A stretch of DNA of 64,000 nucleotides from Chara braunii (GCA_003427395.1 BFEA01000048.1:3221562-3285561), one strand, 5' to 3'. Shown: positions 33,544 through 45,981, counted from the stretch's first letter. Numbers and translations: made by a program. The notes: generated by a model not told the origin, from the letters alone.

Positions 33544-34140
33544 GACACTAACTTGAAGTGGTGTGGGTCACGGCCAGACGGCGGGACGCCGACAAGTTCT
33601 GGCCAGATGTATAGAACAGCGGACATGCACCCCTGCAGTTGGCAAGCGCATAACACGGAAATACGAACATGGGTCGCGCGACCTTCGGATAAGCCTGCAA
33701 AACAACATACCGCGTCAACATGATATTGCAGGCAAGGCAGTAATTACCCGCACACTATCCTTGAGACACGCATGTGCCACAGCAAGCAGGCTACTATGAC
33801 CAGGGTTGTGAGAAAAAAACAAAAAGGGCGAATGTGGGCTAAAAGAAAAGTGAGAGAAGAAAGAGAAAAGTGAGAGAAGAAGGCGACATGGGAAGAGTTT
33901 TGTCACGGAAGAAAACATCAATACGCGATTTATGCCTTCTCTTTGGTCATTCAAGAACACCGACTTTCATTATTTTACTACTATTATCATTACTGTTAGT
34001 ATTGTTATTATTTTGACTATTGTCTTATTTCCACTATGGCTAGTGTCATTACTATTATTATTATTATTTATCATTATTATTATTATTTATTTTGTTATTT
34101 TGCTATTGATATTATTGAACATCATGTGTTAAACGGAGGT

Positions 34141-35064
34141 TAGAAGATGAAGAGAATGCGAGATACTACTAGAAAGGAGGGACGCATTGTTACTATGTGA
34201 TGGAATTTACTTCTTGTGTTCTCCTCCATTCTTTTCTCTAATGGGCCCTCTCAGACACCGATCCCTCTGACTATAGGTGTTCGCTGATAAGTTCCACTGA
34301 GATAACGCGTGCTTCGCTAACTTAAAGGCCTCGGCAATCAATTGCATAGACTAGGCATGAACAATGAAAGGGTGATTGCGGGAGCTCTGCCGGAGTCCAG
34401 GCGAACTCTGGAGACAGGGAACAATACGGTACGCACACTCCAGCCTAACCTATATAACTCTTAAAACCTATAACCTTCAGATGATTGTCTATGTTTGTAT
34501 TAATGAAGAGAGTACTTTGTGTCAGGGATTTCTTCAGGACTAAACTAGATAAAGGGGGATAAGTTGTGTGTATGAAGAATCTTGGATCTGGACATAGATT
34601 GCGTATGATTAATTGTTGTTGAAAGGCATAGCGACAACAAGGGGTTCCTGTGAGAACTGTCTCGCTATGTGATTGTTTATTTATGGGAATATGACAGCAA
34701 GGGAATCGACTCCGTGAAGTCTTGCCTTGCTTAATAGACCACCTGACATGGATGCGTTGAAGGGTTGTGCATGTCAATTGATTAAGGTACAATGAGAGTG
34801 AACAACATTGACTAACGTTCGCCATATGAGAGTGAACAACATTGACTAACCTTCGCCATATGAATGCATCTTCTCAAACCTAAACTAACACATGTCAGAG
34901 ATCAGGCGAAAGGTATTTAAGGTATGCAATAAGGAGGAAATTTCCAAATGGACCACCTTGCTGAAAGTTGCCTCGATCGTGGGGCACAGGTTTCATAGGG
35001 CCTACTAACATAACTTAAAGACTTCTGAATGATAACCAAGTCGTCCAGAAAAACTGACGAGGGT
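34141..35064. other. Non-coding part of repeat A
   Basis: No gene. One isolated hairpin of the kind found in the array downstream is present near 34,694: CAAGG, GACT, the loop CCGTGA, AGTC, CCTTG. A direct duplication of about 40 bases (GAGAGTGAACAACATTGACT) occurs at 34,793-34,860. Everything here has a counterpart in copy B (62,000-63,280). Confidence 0.6.
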
Positions 35065-35640
35065 GATAGGAGGAGCTAGGCCACGTGAGGTCTGCCCTAT
35101 CACTTAATTCCGCACGGATAAGAGAAGCAATGTTTCATGAAGCCTGCCGTATTGCCTACCAGTCGTGCTTCAATGTAAGTCGGCGATAGGAGGAGCTATA
35201 CCTCGTGGGGCCTGCCCTAGCGCTTAATTCCGCACGAATAAGGGAGGTGGTATTAAGAGAAGCAAGACTTCGTGGAGTCTGCCTTATTACCCACCAACAG
35301 TGCTTCAATTCAAGTCAACGATAGGAGGAGTTAGGCCCCGTAAGGCTTGCCCTATCGCTTAATTTCGCACGGATAAGGGAGGTGGTAGTAAGAGAAGCAA
35401 GGCTCCGTGAAGCCTGCCTTATAACTCACAAGCCATGCTTTAATAGGAGTAAGAGATTGGAGGAGCTAGGCCCCGAAAGGCCTGCCCAATCGCCCAGTCA
35501 CATGGATATGGAAGATGGTAGTACGAGATGCAAGGCTCCGTGAAGCTTGCCTTATTACCAGTCGTCATTGATCCAATGCGATTCAGTGAATAGGAAAAGG
35601 GAGACCCATTGAGGTCTGCCCTATCACAATCAGACGCCAA
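35065..35640 (+). repeat. Tandem hairpin array with CCGTGA loops, copy A
   Basis: Units start at 35,065, 35,185, 35,320 and 35,455 (period 120-135), with a last partial near 35,586. Each unit holds two hairpins. The first has outer stem CGATAGG/CCTATCG and inner stem AGGCC/GGCCT around CCGTGA. The second has outer stem AATAAGG/CCTTATT and inner stem AGGCT/AGCCT around CCGTGA. Several differences between units are paired (GATTGG with CCAATC at 35,455; AGACC with AGGTCT at 35,598), which keeps the stems. Function unknown. It could be structured RNA in a retroelement LTR or a DNA-level feature. Confidence 0.75.
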
Positions 35641-35848
35641 AGTGAAGATGAATTAACCACATAGGGTCTGGTCAATCGCCCACCGATTCGAGCTGCACTT
35701 GAATAGATCCCGAGAGATCTATCACTATGTCACTGATCAGCTTGATGAACAGAAGACATCAAAAAACCAAAAGGGGGGGTGATCGATTATTGACAAAACC
35801 ACTTTTTTTATTTTATTGAGGTGAGGATGGTAGGAACGTGGCCCTCTG

Positions 35849-36744
35849 AGACGTATCCAACTATCATGGAATCTCTGATTTATTATATCATATGATTATG
35901 TTCCAAGATGGTTTGACGATGATTGCTTGTGCATGCCAGAAAGAAAGAAGCAGAAGGAAGAGACTAAAACAGGAAGAATCAAGAGGAAACATTTAGGTAG
36001 GCAAAGGTTATTTAGGATTACTAAGTCTAATAAATTAAATAGTAATAAAGGAGAATTGAACTATTGTTCATACAACAACAACCTTGCAATTAGCTGAGGT
36101 TAAAAGCTAGACAGAGGTCACCGATAGTATCAATCTCTAGTTCATAAAGTCTCGGGGGAATATTATAGACCCAAGTATAGGAAAAATGAGATGTTAAGCT
36201 TCTTTCAGACTGTGTTGTGCATACAAGTTTCCATCACTCTTGGAGGAAATTACGAAAGAAATCCCTAATGAACTATAACTTTGTTACCATTGGATAATAG
36301 GTCGTTAGGATTCTGACTCAACTTCCACATGGCTTGACACCCACACCTAAGCAAAGCCAGAACAAACGGACAAAGTTTCCCTTGTGTCTACGCCTGAATG
36401 GTCCCGGTCATTCTCAAAGGTCTTTGAATTTGTGGAAGGGTTGGGCAAACGAGGTCAGGAGTAGGAAGGAGTGTTGTTTAAGGTTTTGGGGAGTGAGGGA
36501 CTAGCCGTGCATGGATTAAAGTTGACACTTGTAGTGCATTCTATGTTTGCATTTTGTATGCGTGTATGTGATTTTCGTTCATTGGCACAGGTGTTGGACC
36601 GTGAATGGTCAATTGAACTTTGAGTGATCGTCTTGGAAATTCGGACAGGGTGCGCCACAATTGTAAAAAGTGAGGTTTATCATTCATCACCCCCTGACAT
36701 AGATATATATATATATCGTCACAAACAGAACTGCCCGATAAACC

Positions 36745-36822
<78 letters not shown>

Positions 36823-37425
36823 ATATATATAAGGTCATATTTTGACCTAGGCTTTGGCAAGTTATGGTCTAGGTTCTATTGGGCTTTGAGTAGGCGGAAG
36901 GTCATTAGAAAGGTCAGACCGACGAATACACAAGAGAAGGGAACCACGCGGCACTAATGTGGTTCAATAGGAAGTTTAGAATCACTATCATAAACAATTT
37001 AGGCGTGGAAGATTGTCCGTAAAAGTCGACCTGATCGAATAGTCAATCTGAGGATCAGCTCATCAATGCACGACATACGGGTCAGTCTCAAGACATCCTA
37101 CCGCGCGTATGTCTATGCTACGACGATCAAGCGAACGCCCTTGGCTGACTTACCTCTGCGACTGCATGTAAAAGCCTTCGCACGTGGGTCACTAGCTCGG
37201 TAGGGATACGCCCACTTAAGGGATGGTGACAGCTCCCGCAGGTGGAGGTGAGTTGTACCTAGCGGGGTCTCTATCCTGTCGCAGGGAGTCGTGAGGGGTA
37301 TAGTTGAGCGCGCATGGTTGAAGTTGGTCTTTGACTGAATCGTTTCTAAAACTCCTGCGTGCTACGACCGTGAGGTCTGACCAAAAATATTTTTACGTCT
37401 GGGTGTGGGACCGCCACGCTCGACA
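35849..37425. other. Non-coding stretch, probably end of the gypsy 5' LTR
   Basis: No coding frame. It includes a TA microsatellite (36,701-36,716 and 36,746-36,832). It ends with CGCTCGACA at 37,417-37,425, the same end as the two LTRs at 45,981 and 50,190, just before a tRNA-Asp primer site. I therefore take 37,425 as the end of an LTR. Where that LTR begins is not visible. Confidence 0.5.
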
Positions 37426-37427
37426 GA

Positions 37428-37448
37428 TGGCGCTGTTGCCGAGGATCG
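37428..37448 (+). promoter_or_regulatory. Primer-binding site, tRNA-Asp type
   Basis: TGGCGCTGTTGCCGAGGATC follows the LTR end CGACA by two bases. The complement of the 3' end of plant tRNA-Asp is TGGCGCCGTTGCCGGGGATC, so two positions differ. It would prime minus-strand DNA synthesis. Confidence 0.75.
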
Positions 37449-37790
37449 CGCTTCCTAATCGAGGTTCTTAGTGAGCGGACTCGGGTAGGATAAGACGATG
37501 ATCAAGGCAGAACGACAACTTAACTTACTATCAAGGTAAAATTTGACTAAAGATTCTAATTTAGGAGGAGTGGGTATAGTCATAGCCATACAACAACTAA
37601 GGGCTAATGGACAGTTAAGTAATAAAGATACTAAGATAGGTGGGTGGTATAAGTAGGGCAATGGTCAAAAGTAACTGGTGGCAGAGGCTGTCGTACGAAA
37701 GGGGCAAATATTTTGTTTACTATAATTATCTAAGGGTCTTCGAATATCAAGAGCGTTAGTGAACACCCCGTCTTCTTTCAAGCTAATAAA

Positions 37791-38012
37791 ATGGCACCCA
37801 AAGGTCGTGGGACCGGCACAGGGAGAGGAAGAGGCGGAAGCCAAGGGAATGTTGTTGAAAGACCTATAGATTTGACCAAAGAATGGGAATGGAAAGAAGA
37901 AGACGAGGGGTTAGAAGAGAGGGATAAATGGCTAAGGGCGTGTCAGCATCAAGATGAGTGGCGTGAGCGTACCCCGAGTCCGAGAAAGATGGTTTATTAT
38001 TCATACAAGTAA
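37791..38012 (+). CDS. Short basic ORF at the start of the gypsy internal region
   Basis: ATG at 37,791 follows a short leader after the primer site. The peptide of 73 residues begins MAPKGRGTGTGRGRGGSQG, a Gly/Arg-rich start, then an acidic stretch (EWEWKEEDEGLEERDKW) and a TPSPRKM motif before the stop. Basic Gly/Arg-rich starts are common in Gag proteins, so this is probably the broken N-terminus of gag. No domain can be assigned. Confidence 0.4.
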   Translation: MAPKGRGTGTGRGRGGSQGNVVERPIDLTKEWEWKEEDEGLEERDKWLRACQHQDEWRERTPSPRKMVYYSYK

Positions 38013-39307
38013 GAGAGGCGTGACGGTGCGTCTCCCCCAAACTTCGAGCCGCCTAGCCGCCCTCGCCTCGATCTTTATCCGTCGCTTACTTCTTCGACTC
38101 GGAAGTGGTAATTAACCATTCTTCCCCAATCCCACCAGCCAGAGTCCCAACCGATGCCACGTGTTCTTGACCCTCTTGTTGTTTTCCAATCCACATCATC
38201 AGACAGGAGATTGTGTATCTCACTCATGATGTTTTTGTTATGTTAGATAAAAATTTTCGGGTTGATATCTTACTTGTTTTATAAGAAAATTATATGAAGT
38301 ATTAACTAGAAAGATCAAAGTAGGATGACAAGTGGGAACCAGTTGAGCCATGTGATCGATAAAGATGTTAAATATTGGTGTCTAAGCTCATGGAGTTGAG
38401 AAAATAAGTAATAGCAAGGGAAGTTTATAGCTGAAGACAAGAGTCTTAAGTAGAAATGGGTGTTGGGTTGTTATTGTGTAAATAGATGAAGTATACCGAC
38501 CAAAGTGAAGATGACTTCCTCTCGATGCCACTCCACGATCGATAAGCCTAGGCATATGAGGGGTGGTGTAATGAAGAATATGCCAACTCGTCAAAGGATG
38601 AATGAGGAAACGGGATTTTGTTGGGGAAAGCCTATGGGGGAGTATGCCCTCATTTGGATTTAGTCTGAGTGGATTAAAGGTGAAAGTTGTGCAATAGAGA
38701 GGGTCACATTGTATATTTCATCAGACTACTTACAAACTATTATAATAAATATATCCCTAGGTCTAGATCAGTCTCTTTCAAAACTAACGTGACTCGCAGA
38801 ATCCGCGCTCAATACGTGGAATTGGCACGCGCGTCAGAATGGGTTTGAGTGAGTCGTGAGAACGGTAGACGTTAGAAGGTCTTGTGGCTTCCTTCCACCA
38901 ACTACATACTCAGGAGGCACTCTTCCGGTATTCATTGTGAGTGAAGCCTTTGGAGGAAGGACGCAAGTGAAGCGGACTGCGGAAGCTACTTTGGCAGTGT
39001 TTGAAAAATAATATCACAAGTTCACCCCGCTATTAATATATTGCTTATACCTAGAAGTAGGACAACTAATTGAGGAAAAAGACTTTCTGAGCATATGGTT
39101 AGTAGTCGATTCATATGTTCGCGAACGCTATTTAAAATATAGGTTTAACTATTGGGACTAATTACGATAGATGGTCCTCTGTCAATCCTAATAACAAACA
39201 CGATATTCCTGACTTAGCAGACTTGGAGGAAAGAAAATAAAAACAGTAGGATGTGAAATAGAAGGAGAGGAGGTATAATGATGAGATGTTTAGATAATTG
39301 ACGAAGA

Positions 39308-40114
39308 GTGGGGATTTCTTTTGTACAGTTGTGTAAAATAGGATATCAAATGACTCCTGGTATGTGGTTAGAGGACAAATACTTCCTTATTAACTTGCCC
39401 GAGCAAGAAGACGAAGGAATTAAAATAACATTCACTCGACGAAGGACGGAGGAAAGAGAAGAAATAGACGTATGGTGTGGAATATCAATAGGGACGGAAG
39501 CATTTATCTTGGTAGAAACTGGTTGGACAATAAGCGAAAATAATGCGATAGTAAGAGTGACATTGTATCTTTCAACCCTCTTGAAAGACGCATGTGATTG
39601 ACCTTGCCATAGGAGAGAGTCGTCTCATTTCCAAGTACGTTCTGACCGCAGGATTGACCCTTGAAACATTCGTTCAAAAGAAACATTCATTCAAAATATG
39701 TACTGGGGAAAAGAAGTAGTCATGTAGTCAATTGAGGTCATGTGGGCAGCTGAATTCGTTTATCCAACGACGAACATCAAAGCTACTCTTCCGAAGTTCA
39801 TTATAGAAGAAGTCTTTTGGGAAGTAAAAAACGTGGAACGAGTGCTCGCAGCACGATTGGTACCTAATATCGGTTTCGAGTTTGAGGCGTTCGATGTCGT
39901 CTACTGTTTGTACCTAGAGATGAGACCAAAATTTGATGGAAATTTTTTTTATAACGTTTTGTCTATCGTGAATACATACCTACGCATTTATCGCTTGGAG
40001 GATCGGTTGACATATTGGCACAAGCTTTGCAAGGAGGTATGCATTGACGTTTTTTTAGATGATATTCCATTCTTGTTTGGTATGGTTAGGAGTTTTGGTA
40101 CGAAGATCGGGTGA
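39308..40114 (+). pseudogene. Unidentified ORF between primer site and gag
   Basis: The frames 39,308-39,601 and 39,740-40,114 lie in one frame and read as one decayed protein of about 270 codons, with stops near 39,600, 39,660 and 39,725. The second half is mixed and globular in look: FIIEEVFWEVKNVERVLAAR, FEAFDVVYCLYLEMRPKFDG, DVFLDDIPFLFGMVRSFG. I recognise no family. Gypsy elements do not usually carry a separate ORF here. It may be an extended gag N-terminal domain or captured sequence. Upstream, 38,013-39,307 shows no gene. Confidence 0.4.
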
Positions 40115-40329
40115 CTCTAGATGAATTGCGCTACTAAAATGTGAAAAAACCCGTTAAATACCATTGCAGACAGAAAATGGATGTTTCTTCCAAAAATATT
40201 TATTAATTATTAGTATTTAGTAATAGATAAGGTAAGAGTTGCTAGAAGAAAAAGTTTTGTCGTGACATAAGATGGGTCCGGTGGTCGTTTTGTGTGTCTT
40301 AACAGATTCAAAGGTCTTACTGAAGAAGA

Positions 40330-41823
40330 GGAAAATGAGTGACATTGGTGAGGATGCTGTCAATGGGGGACCACCGCCGATCACCGCAACTGAAATCGTA
40401 AATTTGCTGGAGAAAAAAGTAGTCAAAAGATCATAATTGTCAAAGATAAAAATCTTCCCTTTTAAGGGCGAGAGGGTGTCTCACTGGTTGGAGCTGCATG
40501 AACAGATCTTCAACCTACTAACCTTTACAAATGAGTTTGCTCATTTATACGAGTATGTATGATGAGAATTTAGACCGGATGTGGAAGAAGTCGCTAAGAA
40601 AGTCAATGAGAATTGGACGGCGTTTAAGAAAGGGATGCAAAAAAAATTTGAACTGGGAGACGACATGCTTTCGGTCGAGCATTTGTACAATATGAACCGG
40701 AACGATTTCACCATGATAGGTGCATTTACCAATGCTTTTGAGCAAACGGTCGAAAGAGTCTCATGATTGTCAGAGGAGATGCAATGTGTTATTTTCTTGG
40801 GAATGTTTTCCGGGTATAAGACCATGAAGTTGACTCGAGGAGGAACCGTGAGTAGAAAAACGACATGGGAAACTATTAAGAGAAATATTGCAGCAGGGGA
40901 CCTTGACCAGGTGTTTCACCACCAAGTTGAAGTGGAAAGGAGGAAAAGGAAGACGATAGGTACCATCCACGGAACAAATAATGCATTAGGAGGAGTTCTG
41001 AGTAACATGGTAAACGAGATAAAGGAGTTAAAGGAGAGGGTGTCGCCAGGAAATGTGCTAACAGTTACGCAACCATTGGAAAAAAGGAAGCAGTTGGAAG
41101 AAGAGGCTGAAGGAAAGAATGAAGAAGAAGAGGCTGAAGGAAAGAATGAAGAAGAAGAGGAGCCCGAAATAACGACTAAACTCACAAAGAACCAAAGGAA
41201 GGCGAGAAACTTGACCCTAGGAGAACAAGGTACGGGGAAAGGTCAGATTTCCCAACAAGCGGTAGCCCAGTATGTCCAAGAACCTTGAACAAGCGAGGCT
41301 CAGTTCGGACAATAGACCATGGGGCCACCAATGAGTGTGTGGCCTAGGTACTTCCCAATTGGGTCACGACCTATGCAAGGGTCAATGAGACCTTATTCGA
41401 TGATGCCACAAGTCCAAAATCTGGGAGGTGAGCAAGGGATAGAGCAAGACCAGCAGGGGAAAAAAACAACAACCAGGATCGAGTCGCCAAGGCGGTCAGA
41501 ATCAAAGTCGAGCCCAAGGCCAAGGGCAAGGTCATGGAAGGGGAAGAATTACGGGAAGGAACCAAGGACAAGGAGAACAAGGGGCAGGTAGTAGAGAGAG
41601 TAACGGTCAAGGTAGAAATTGGGGTCCGCCCTAGATGCACGCCAATCAGATAGGTGAAGGATACCAGTAAGGGTACGGCCGGGGGTACGATCAGAATTAC
41701 AGCAGGGGGTACGGAAGAGGAAACGGACAATGGAATGGGCAAGGATATGGAAGAGGATGGGTAGACTATAGTGAGTATATCTGTACACATTGTGGGATCA
41801 AAGGGCACACACTAAAGAGGTGT
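40330..41823 (+). pseudogene. Gypsy gag with CCHC zinc knuckle
   Basis: Pieces in reading order: GGPPPITATEIVNLLEKK near 40,360; IFPFKGERVSHWLELHEQI near 40,450; 40,581-40,766 (WTAFKKGMQKKFEL, MNRNDFTMIGAFTNAFE); 40,767-41,288 (IFLGMFSGYKTMKLTR, then a helical, very acidic stretch); a Gly/Arg/Gln-rich stretch; and the knuckle CTHCGIKGHTLKRC at 41,782-41,823, a perfect CX2CX4HX4C. This is the capsid-nucleocapsid layout of a Ty3/gypsy Gag. Several stops and frame changes interrupt it. A 27-base acidic duplication lies at about 41,101-41,155. Confidence 0.75.
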
Positions 41824-42660
41824 CACGTCAGGAAACTTGATGAACATGATGGACTCATCACCTCCAGCATAGACGGTGATGTGTTCGACAAAAGAGGCAA
41901 TATGATCGATCCGAACATTCCGGGCGGCACAAGGGAAGAAGCCCCCCGAATAGCAGGACTTGGCCTCAATGCTCCGACAATGTTCCGAATCTGACAAGAA
42001 AAAGAAAATCCCATTGTACATGTGGAAGACATAACGGGAGTGGGAAAGAAAATGAGCAGGATGGGGGTTAGACAAAGTGAGGGAAACATCTCTCTTATTG
42101 ACGAAGAAGCAGAAGAGGAAGAAATCGGCATCAGTGTCAAGGAGACATTCGGAAGGATGAAAGACTTAGTGGATAAAATGTTAAGATTATACTTAAGGCT
42201 TCGCGGGATATGTGAAGAAGTTGGAAGGCATGAATTAGGTCTCCAAAAGTATTTACCATGGGACGTGAAGGACCGGGTGAGCGACCAAGTGAACCAAACC
42301 CGAGAATTTTCAAGGCAAACATCATGATGGCTGCGAAAACCGGCATGGGCCAAAGGAATGTGAAAGGATTAGTTTCGTATGCAACACCAAAGCAGAGTGA
42401 TAGTAATCCTCCAAAGGAACAAACCCAGACTTCCCAGGCGGTCGAGGAAGAGCCACCGATGACGTTTGAAGGGGGCGAGGACGAAGACGATAAGATTAGA
42501 GAATAAGCAAATAATCAAGCGGAGATGAGGGTCAAGACACAGAAGTAAGGAATGAAGGAACGAAAAGTGGAAAAAAATGAAACTACAGACAAAAAACGAA
42601 GGTACCAAACATCAATCGAAGAAGGGGTCGATCTGGAGGGTTTAGTGAATAAGTTATCGG
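41824..42660 (+). pseudogene. Gag C-terminal and linker remnant
   Basis: After the knuckle the frame reads KLDEHDGLITSSIDGDVF and DPNIPGGTREEAP. It then passes into 42,022-42,327, helix-rich and acidic (SLIDEEAEEEEIGISVKETF, LRGICEEVGRHELGL). It joins gag to protease. No named domain. Confidence 0.45.
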
Positions 42661-42674
42661 AGTGACACAATGAG

Positions 42675-43100
42675 TTGTTAAACCTTAGAGAGATTCTCGC
42701 GTCAGCCTCATGGCTGAGGGAAATGGTAAAAGCTAGGTTGTCTCGCAAGAGAGTTGCCACGGTCGGGATGAGGGGTTTGATTCCCGAAGAAGCCAACTGG
42801 AGCATTGAGGGAAGTAAGATGGACTGGAAGTTCGTCGGGACAGGGTCCATAGATGTTATGATCAAAGGAAATATGTGCCCAAGCATGGTCGATACGGGGG
42901 CCGAAATTAATATCATAAATGTTGAAACTGCAGAAAGACTGAGGCTAAAAATTGACCTGAATGATTGCGGATTCCTCAATGGGGCTAGTGGCAAGACTAG
43001 CTACACAGGAGTTGCTTCTTATGTTGTAATAGAAATAGGAAGAGTCAAGGTGCGCACATGTTTCTATATTATGCCAAGTCTGGACCTTGCGATACTATAG
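42675..43100 (+). pseudogene. Gypsy aspartic protease
   Basis: The retroviral-type active site is visible as MVDTGAEINIINVETAERL near 42,890 (DTGA), with the following GASGKTSYTGVASYVVIEIG and the end CFYIMPSLDLAIL. The domain would cut the Gag-Pol precursor. A stop follows at 43,098-43,100. Confidence 0.75.
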
Positions 43101-43461
43101 GAATATATTTTTTTTCCAGATCTGAGGCGCTTATAATGAACAAGCACTACGACACTATGTTCGTTATCCTATGTGATCCCGCTTTTGCGGCGCTTGTGGG
43201 AATTCTGAAGTGATTACCCGCAGGAATACTGGGCCTTACAGCTCAAAAAATTGACTCAATGAAGGGTCATACATGTTTGAGGAGTCTAAACAAAGAAGGG
43301 AAGAACTTGAAGGGGAGGACGGAGAAGAAATAGAAGATGAGGAGGATGATGAACTCGTATTGAGCCTATCGAGTATTGGTGAAGCAGTCGAGCTGGTGTC
43401 AGCCTATGGGACGGCTGACACAGATGCCGTCAGAGCACTTGCCAAAAGGGTCCAAGAAGAT

Positions 43462-43771
43462 CCGGAAGGAGAGAGAGTTCAAGTTGATCTCGTATACAGA
43501 CCTCCGCTCTCCTAAACGATAGAGCCGCATATGCCAAATGCTCAAGTTGTCGGTCAGTATTTTTTAAGGGTGGACTCAAGCAACACTCCAAAATGCTGTA
43601 CAAGACGGTAGACAAGAAGATCCGGAAGGAGAGAGAGTTGATCTCGTATACAGACCTCCGCCCTCACAAACGATAGGGACGCATATGCCAAATGCTCAAG
43701 TTGTCGGTCAATATTTTTTAAGGGTGGACTCAAGCAACACTCCAAAATGCGGTACAAGACGGTAGACAAGA
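43462..43771 (+). repeat. Tandem duplication within pol
   Basis: A unit of about 155 bases starting GATCCGGAAGGAGAGAGAGT and ending CAAGACGGTAGACAAGAA occurs twice, at about 43,460-43,618 and 43,619-43,771. They are nearly identical apart from a 6-base difference (TCAAGT) and a few substitutions. It lies between protease and RT and shifts the reading frame. Confidence 0.9.
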
Positions 43772-45300
43772 AAAGTCATCCGGTGCCAGTTCTGCTAAGT
43801 CGGGAAGAAGCGGTGTACCATGAACAAGAAAGAGAATTGATACGACAGATGAGAGAAAGGACAAGGATTGGACATTGCCGCATCAATGAGAAAGTTGAGA
43901 AAGATTTAATAACAGGCGAACCCGATTTCCTGATGAAGAGAAAAGAGGCTCTGGTAAGGGACCTGGTGCGTGAGAAGCATGGAGCATATGCTTTCAATGA
44001 TGATCAATGTGGGCGGCTTAATGTAGATAAAATCGAGATGATTCACATTCATACCGTGCCACATAAGCCATGGAATGTTCGAGGGGATAAGTACCCCAAC
44101 CCCTAAGATTGCAAGAAAGTGGTGAAGTACCTAGATGGAAAGATTCGTACAAATGTTGCAGGATTTTTTAGTGGACCATATATGCTTCCCCTTGGTTTTG
44201 CTTTGTAAAGCCCAACGGGGTACTCAGATGAGTACAAGACCTCTAACGATTGAATGCAGTAACTGTGAGGGATGCTGGGGGATTACCTAGCATAGATCAG
44301 TTGTCAGAATCTTGCTCGGGGAGGTAAATTGTATCTCTTATTGACCTTTATTCAGGATATGATCAGTTTCTGGTCTATCCTGCTGACCGTCCTATAATGG
44401 CAATGCACACGTCTAGAGGGTTAGTGCATATGAATGTCGTACCCCAAGGTTGGACGAATGTTGTGCCAATGGTACATGGCAGTATGATCAGGGTGATGCA
44501 GCCAATCAGCCCTCAGATTACCGAGTTGTACATTAACGATCTTGCAGTTAAAGGTCCAAAGAGAAATATGAAATGAAACTGGCTCCTAAGATAAAAAAAA
44601 TTGTATGGGAGCATGTCCAGGGGTTGAGGCAGGTTCTATCTCTCCTAGAAGAATACAACCTCACTGTCAGTGATGCGAAGTCAAGGCATTGTGTGAGGGA
44701 GGTAACCACTTTGGGATATGTGTGCAATAAACACGGTGACCAACAAAATTATGGAATGACCTATACCCTCAGAAATGTTGGTGAGGTTCGTGGCTTCCTC
44801 TTAACCTGTGGATTCTGGAATAGGTATATAGAAAGATTTGTCACCAAGACAGATCATTTAAGGAAGCTGGTACGAAAATATCAGAATTGGGAGAGAGACG
44901 AGCTTCAAGAAGAAGTGGTCAAGAAGTTAAAAAGAGAGTTCAGAGAAGGGGATTCAGTACTGGGGTGCCAGATTTTGATGCAATTATGGAAAAACCTTTC
45001 ATAGTTGAAACTGATGTTGGGTTGACCGCCTTGGGAGGTGTCTTGATCTAGGCAGACTGTAGCGGATAGGAAAGACCGTTGAGATTCGAAAGTCAGACAC
45101 TCAACTCGACTTAGCGAAATTACTCACAATTGAAAAAGAAGGCCTTGGTAGTTTTACACTGCCTAAGGACTTTCAGACATTACCTTTCTCATGAGAATTG
45201 ACCCGACAGCGCTCATGTATTCCCTCAAGAATTTCTCGCCATCAGACCTAACCATAACCAGGTGACTCACCTATATATGGATGTTTGATTTTTCGTTAGA
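43747..45300 (+). pseudogene. Gypsy reverse transcriptase and RNase H
   Basis: RT starts with KSHPVPVLLSREEAVYHEQE and runs through HKPWNVRGDKYPNP (end of the frame 43,747-44,106), followed by heavily frameshifted palm sequence. The catalytic box is near 44,528 as LYINDLAVKG; the usual YIDD has Asn at the third position. The connection and thumb follow in 44,573-45,004 (SRHCVREVTTLGYVCN, EVRGFLLTCGFWNRYIERF). RNase H starts FIVETDVGLTALGGVLI and ends TYIWMFDFSLEH at about 45,303, where the nested element begins. Confidence 0.82.
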
Positions 45301-45304
45301 ACAT

Positions 45305-45981
45305 TGTTGGCGCGAATACCCTTACAAGGGTATCCACCCTGGTTTTTGCAAGTGACAGAAAATAAGTTTTGTTTGACATTTGAGTACCTCGCACGAGTCG
45401 TGGTTGCGTTTTGTTCACACTGACTGAGTGGTTGATTAGGAGTAGAGAGTGTGTGGGTGCGCAGTTTTGAGGTGCGTGTGATGATTCTTATTTTTATGTT
45501 ATAGATTCAACATTTCAAAATTTTGACTTTAATTAAACTAGGACTAAGGTGATTTTCCCTGTTGTTCTGACCATGGCGTACGTGAATGTGCTCATACGGA
45601 AGACGACATTGGTAGTAGTGTTGCTTTGGGTAGTACTTGGAGTATGCGAAAGAACAGAACTGAACAGGTCCGTCGCGCCGTAGGCGCGACTTGACGGTCG
45701 TGGGCTAGCCAGTAGATCAAGGTGTTGGCTTGGAGCGTTTCAATGCGACGGTGCAGCAGGCGAAACCCATTCATATGAGCTTCTACTAGTATCAATGCCA
45801 ACCTTGGGCCGAACACTATTGGTTATGACATTGGACTTTCAAGGCAGAGGTACGTGGATCAAGGGCGGTGACCAGCGGCGATGAAACATAGGAGCGGCAA
45901 ACCGCACTCTACGACGAAGTCCTGCAAAATCCTGCATGATGTGGCCGGGAGGGTCCCCCTGCGGGACCGATGCGCTCGACA
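45305..45981 (+). repeat. 5' LTR of nested element
   Basis: Begins TGTTGGCGCGAATACCCTTA and ends GCGCTCGACA. The start carries the palindrome ATACCCTTACAAGGGTAT. It matches the LTR at 49,680-50,190 except for about 170 extra bases (about 45,570-45,741). Within the extra part is a GC hairpin, GTCGCGCC/GGCGCGAC, near 45,671. Confidence 0.85.

Larger units (their letters stand above)
30880..35848 (+). repeat. Long dispersed repeat, copy A
   Basis: From 31,231 on, this stretch matches 58,658-64,000 in the same direction, by eye near 85-90% with indels, to the end of the window. The first part (about 30,880-31,204) matches 56,042-56,355 in reverse. It has no long coding frame. Landmarks in order: GT tract (30,895-30,950), AG-rich stretch, AT-rich stretch near 31,720, CA array, (TTA)n, hairpin array. 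It abuts the 5' side of the gypsy element region and may be part of its LTR. Homology may continue past 35,848, but the partner copy leaves the window. Confidence 0.85.

Noticed and set aside
35065-35640. Hairpin array as a CRISPR array
   Set aside because: Units are 120-135 bases with diverged repeats and no short spacers, in eukaryotic DNA with no cas genes.
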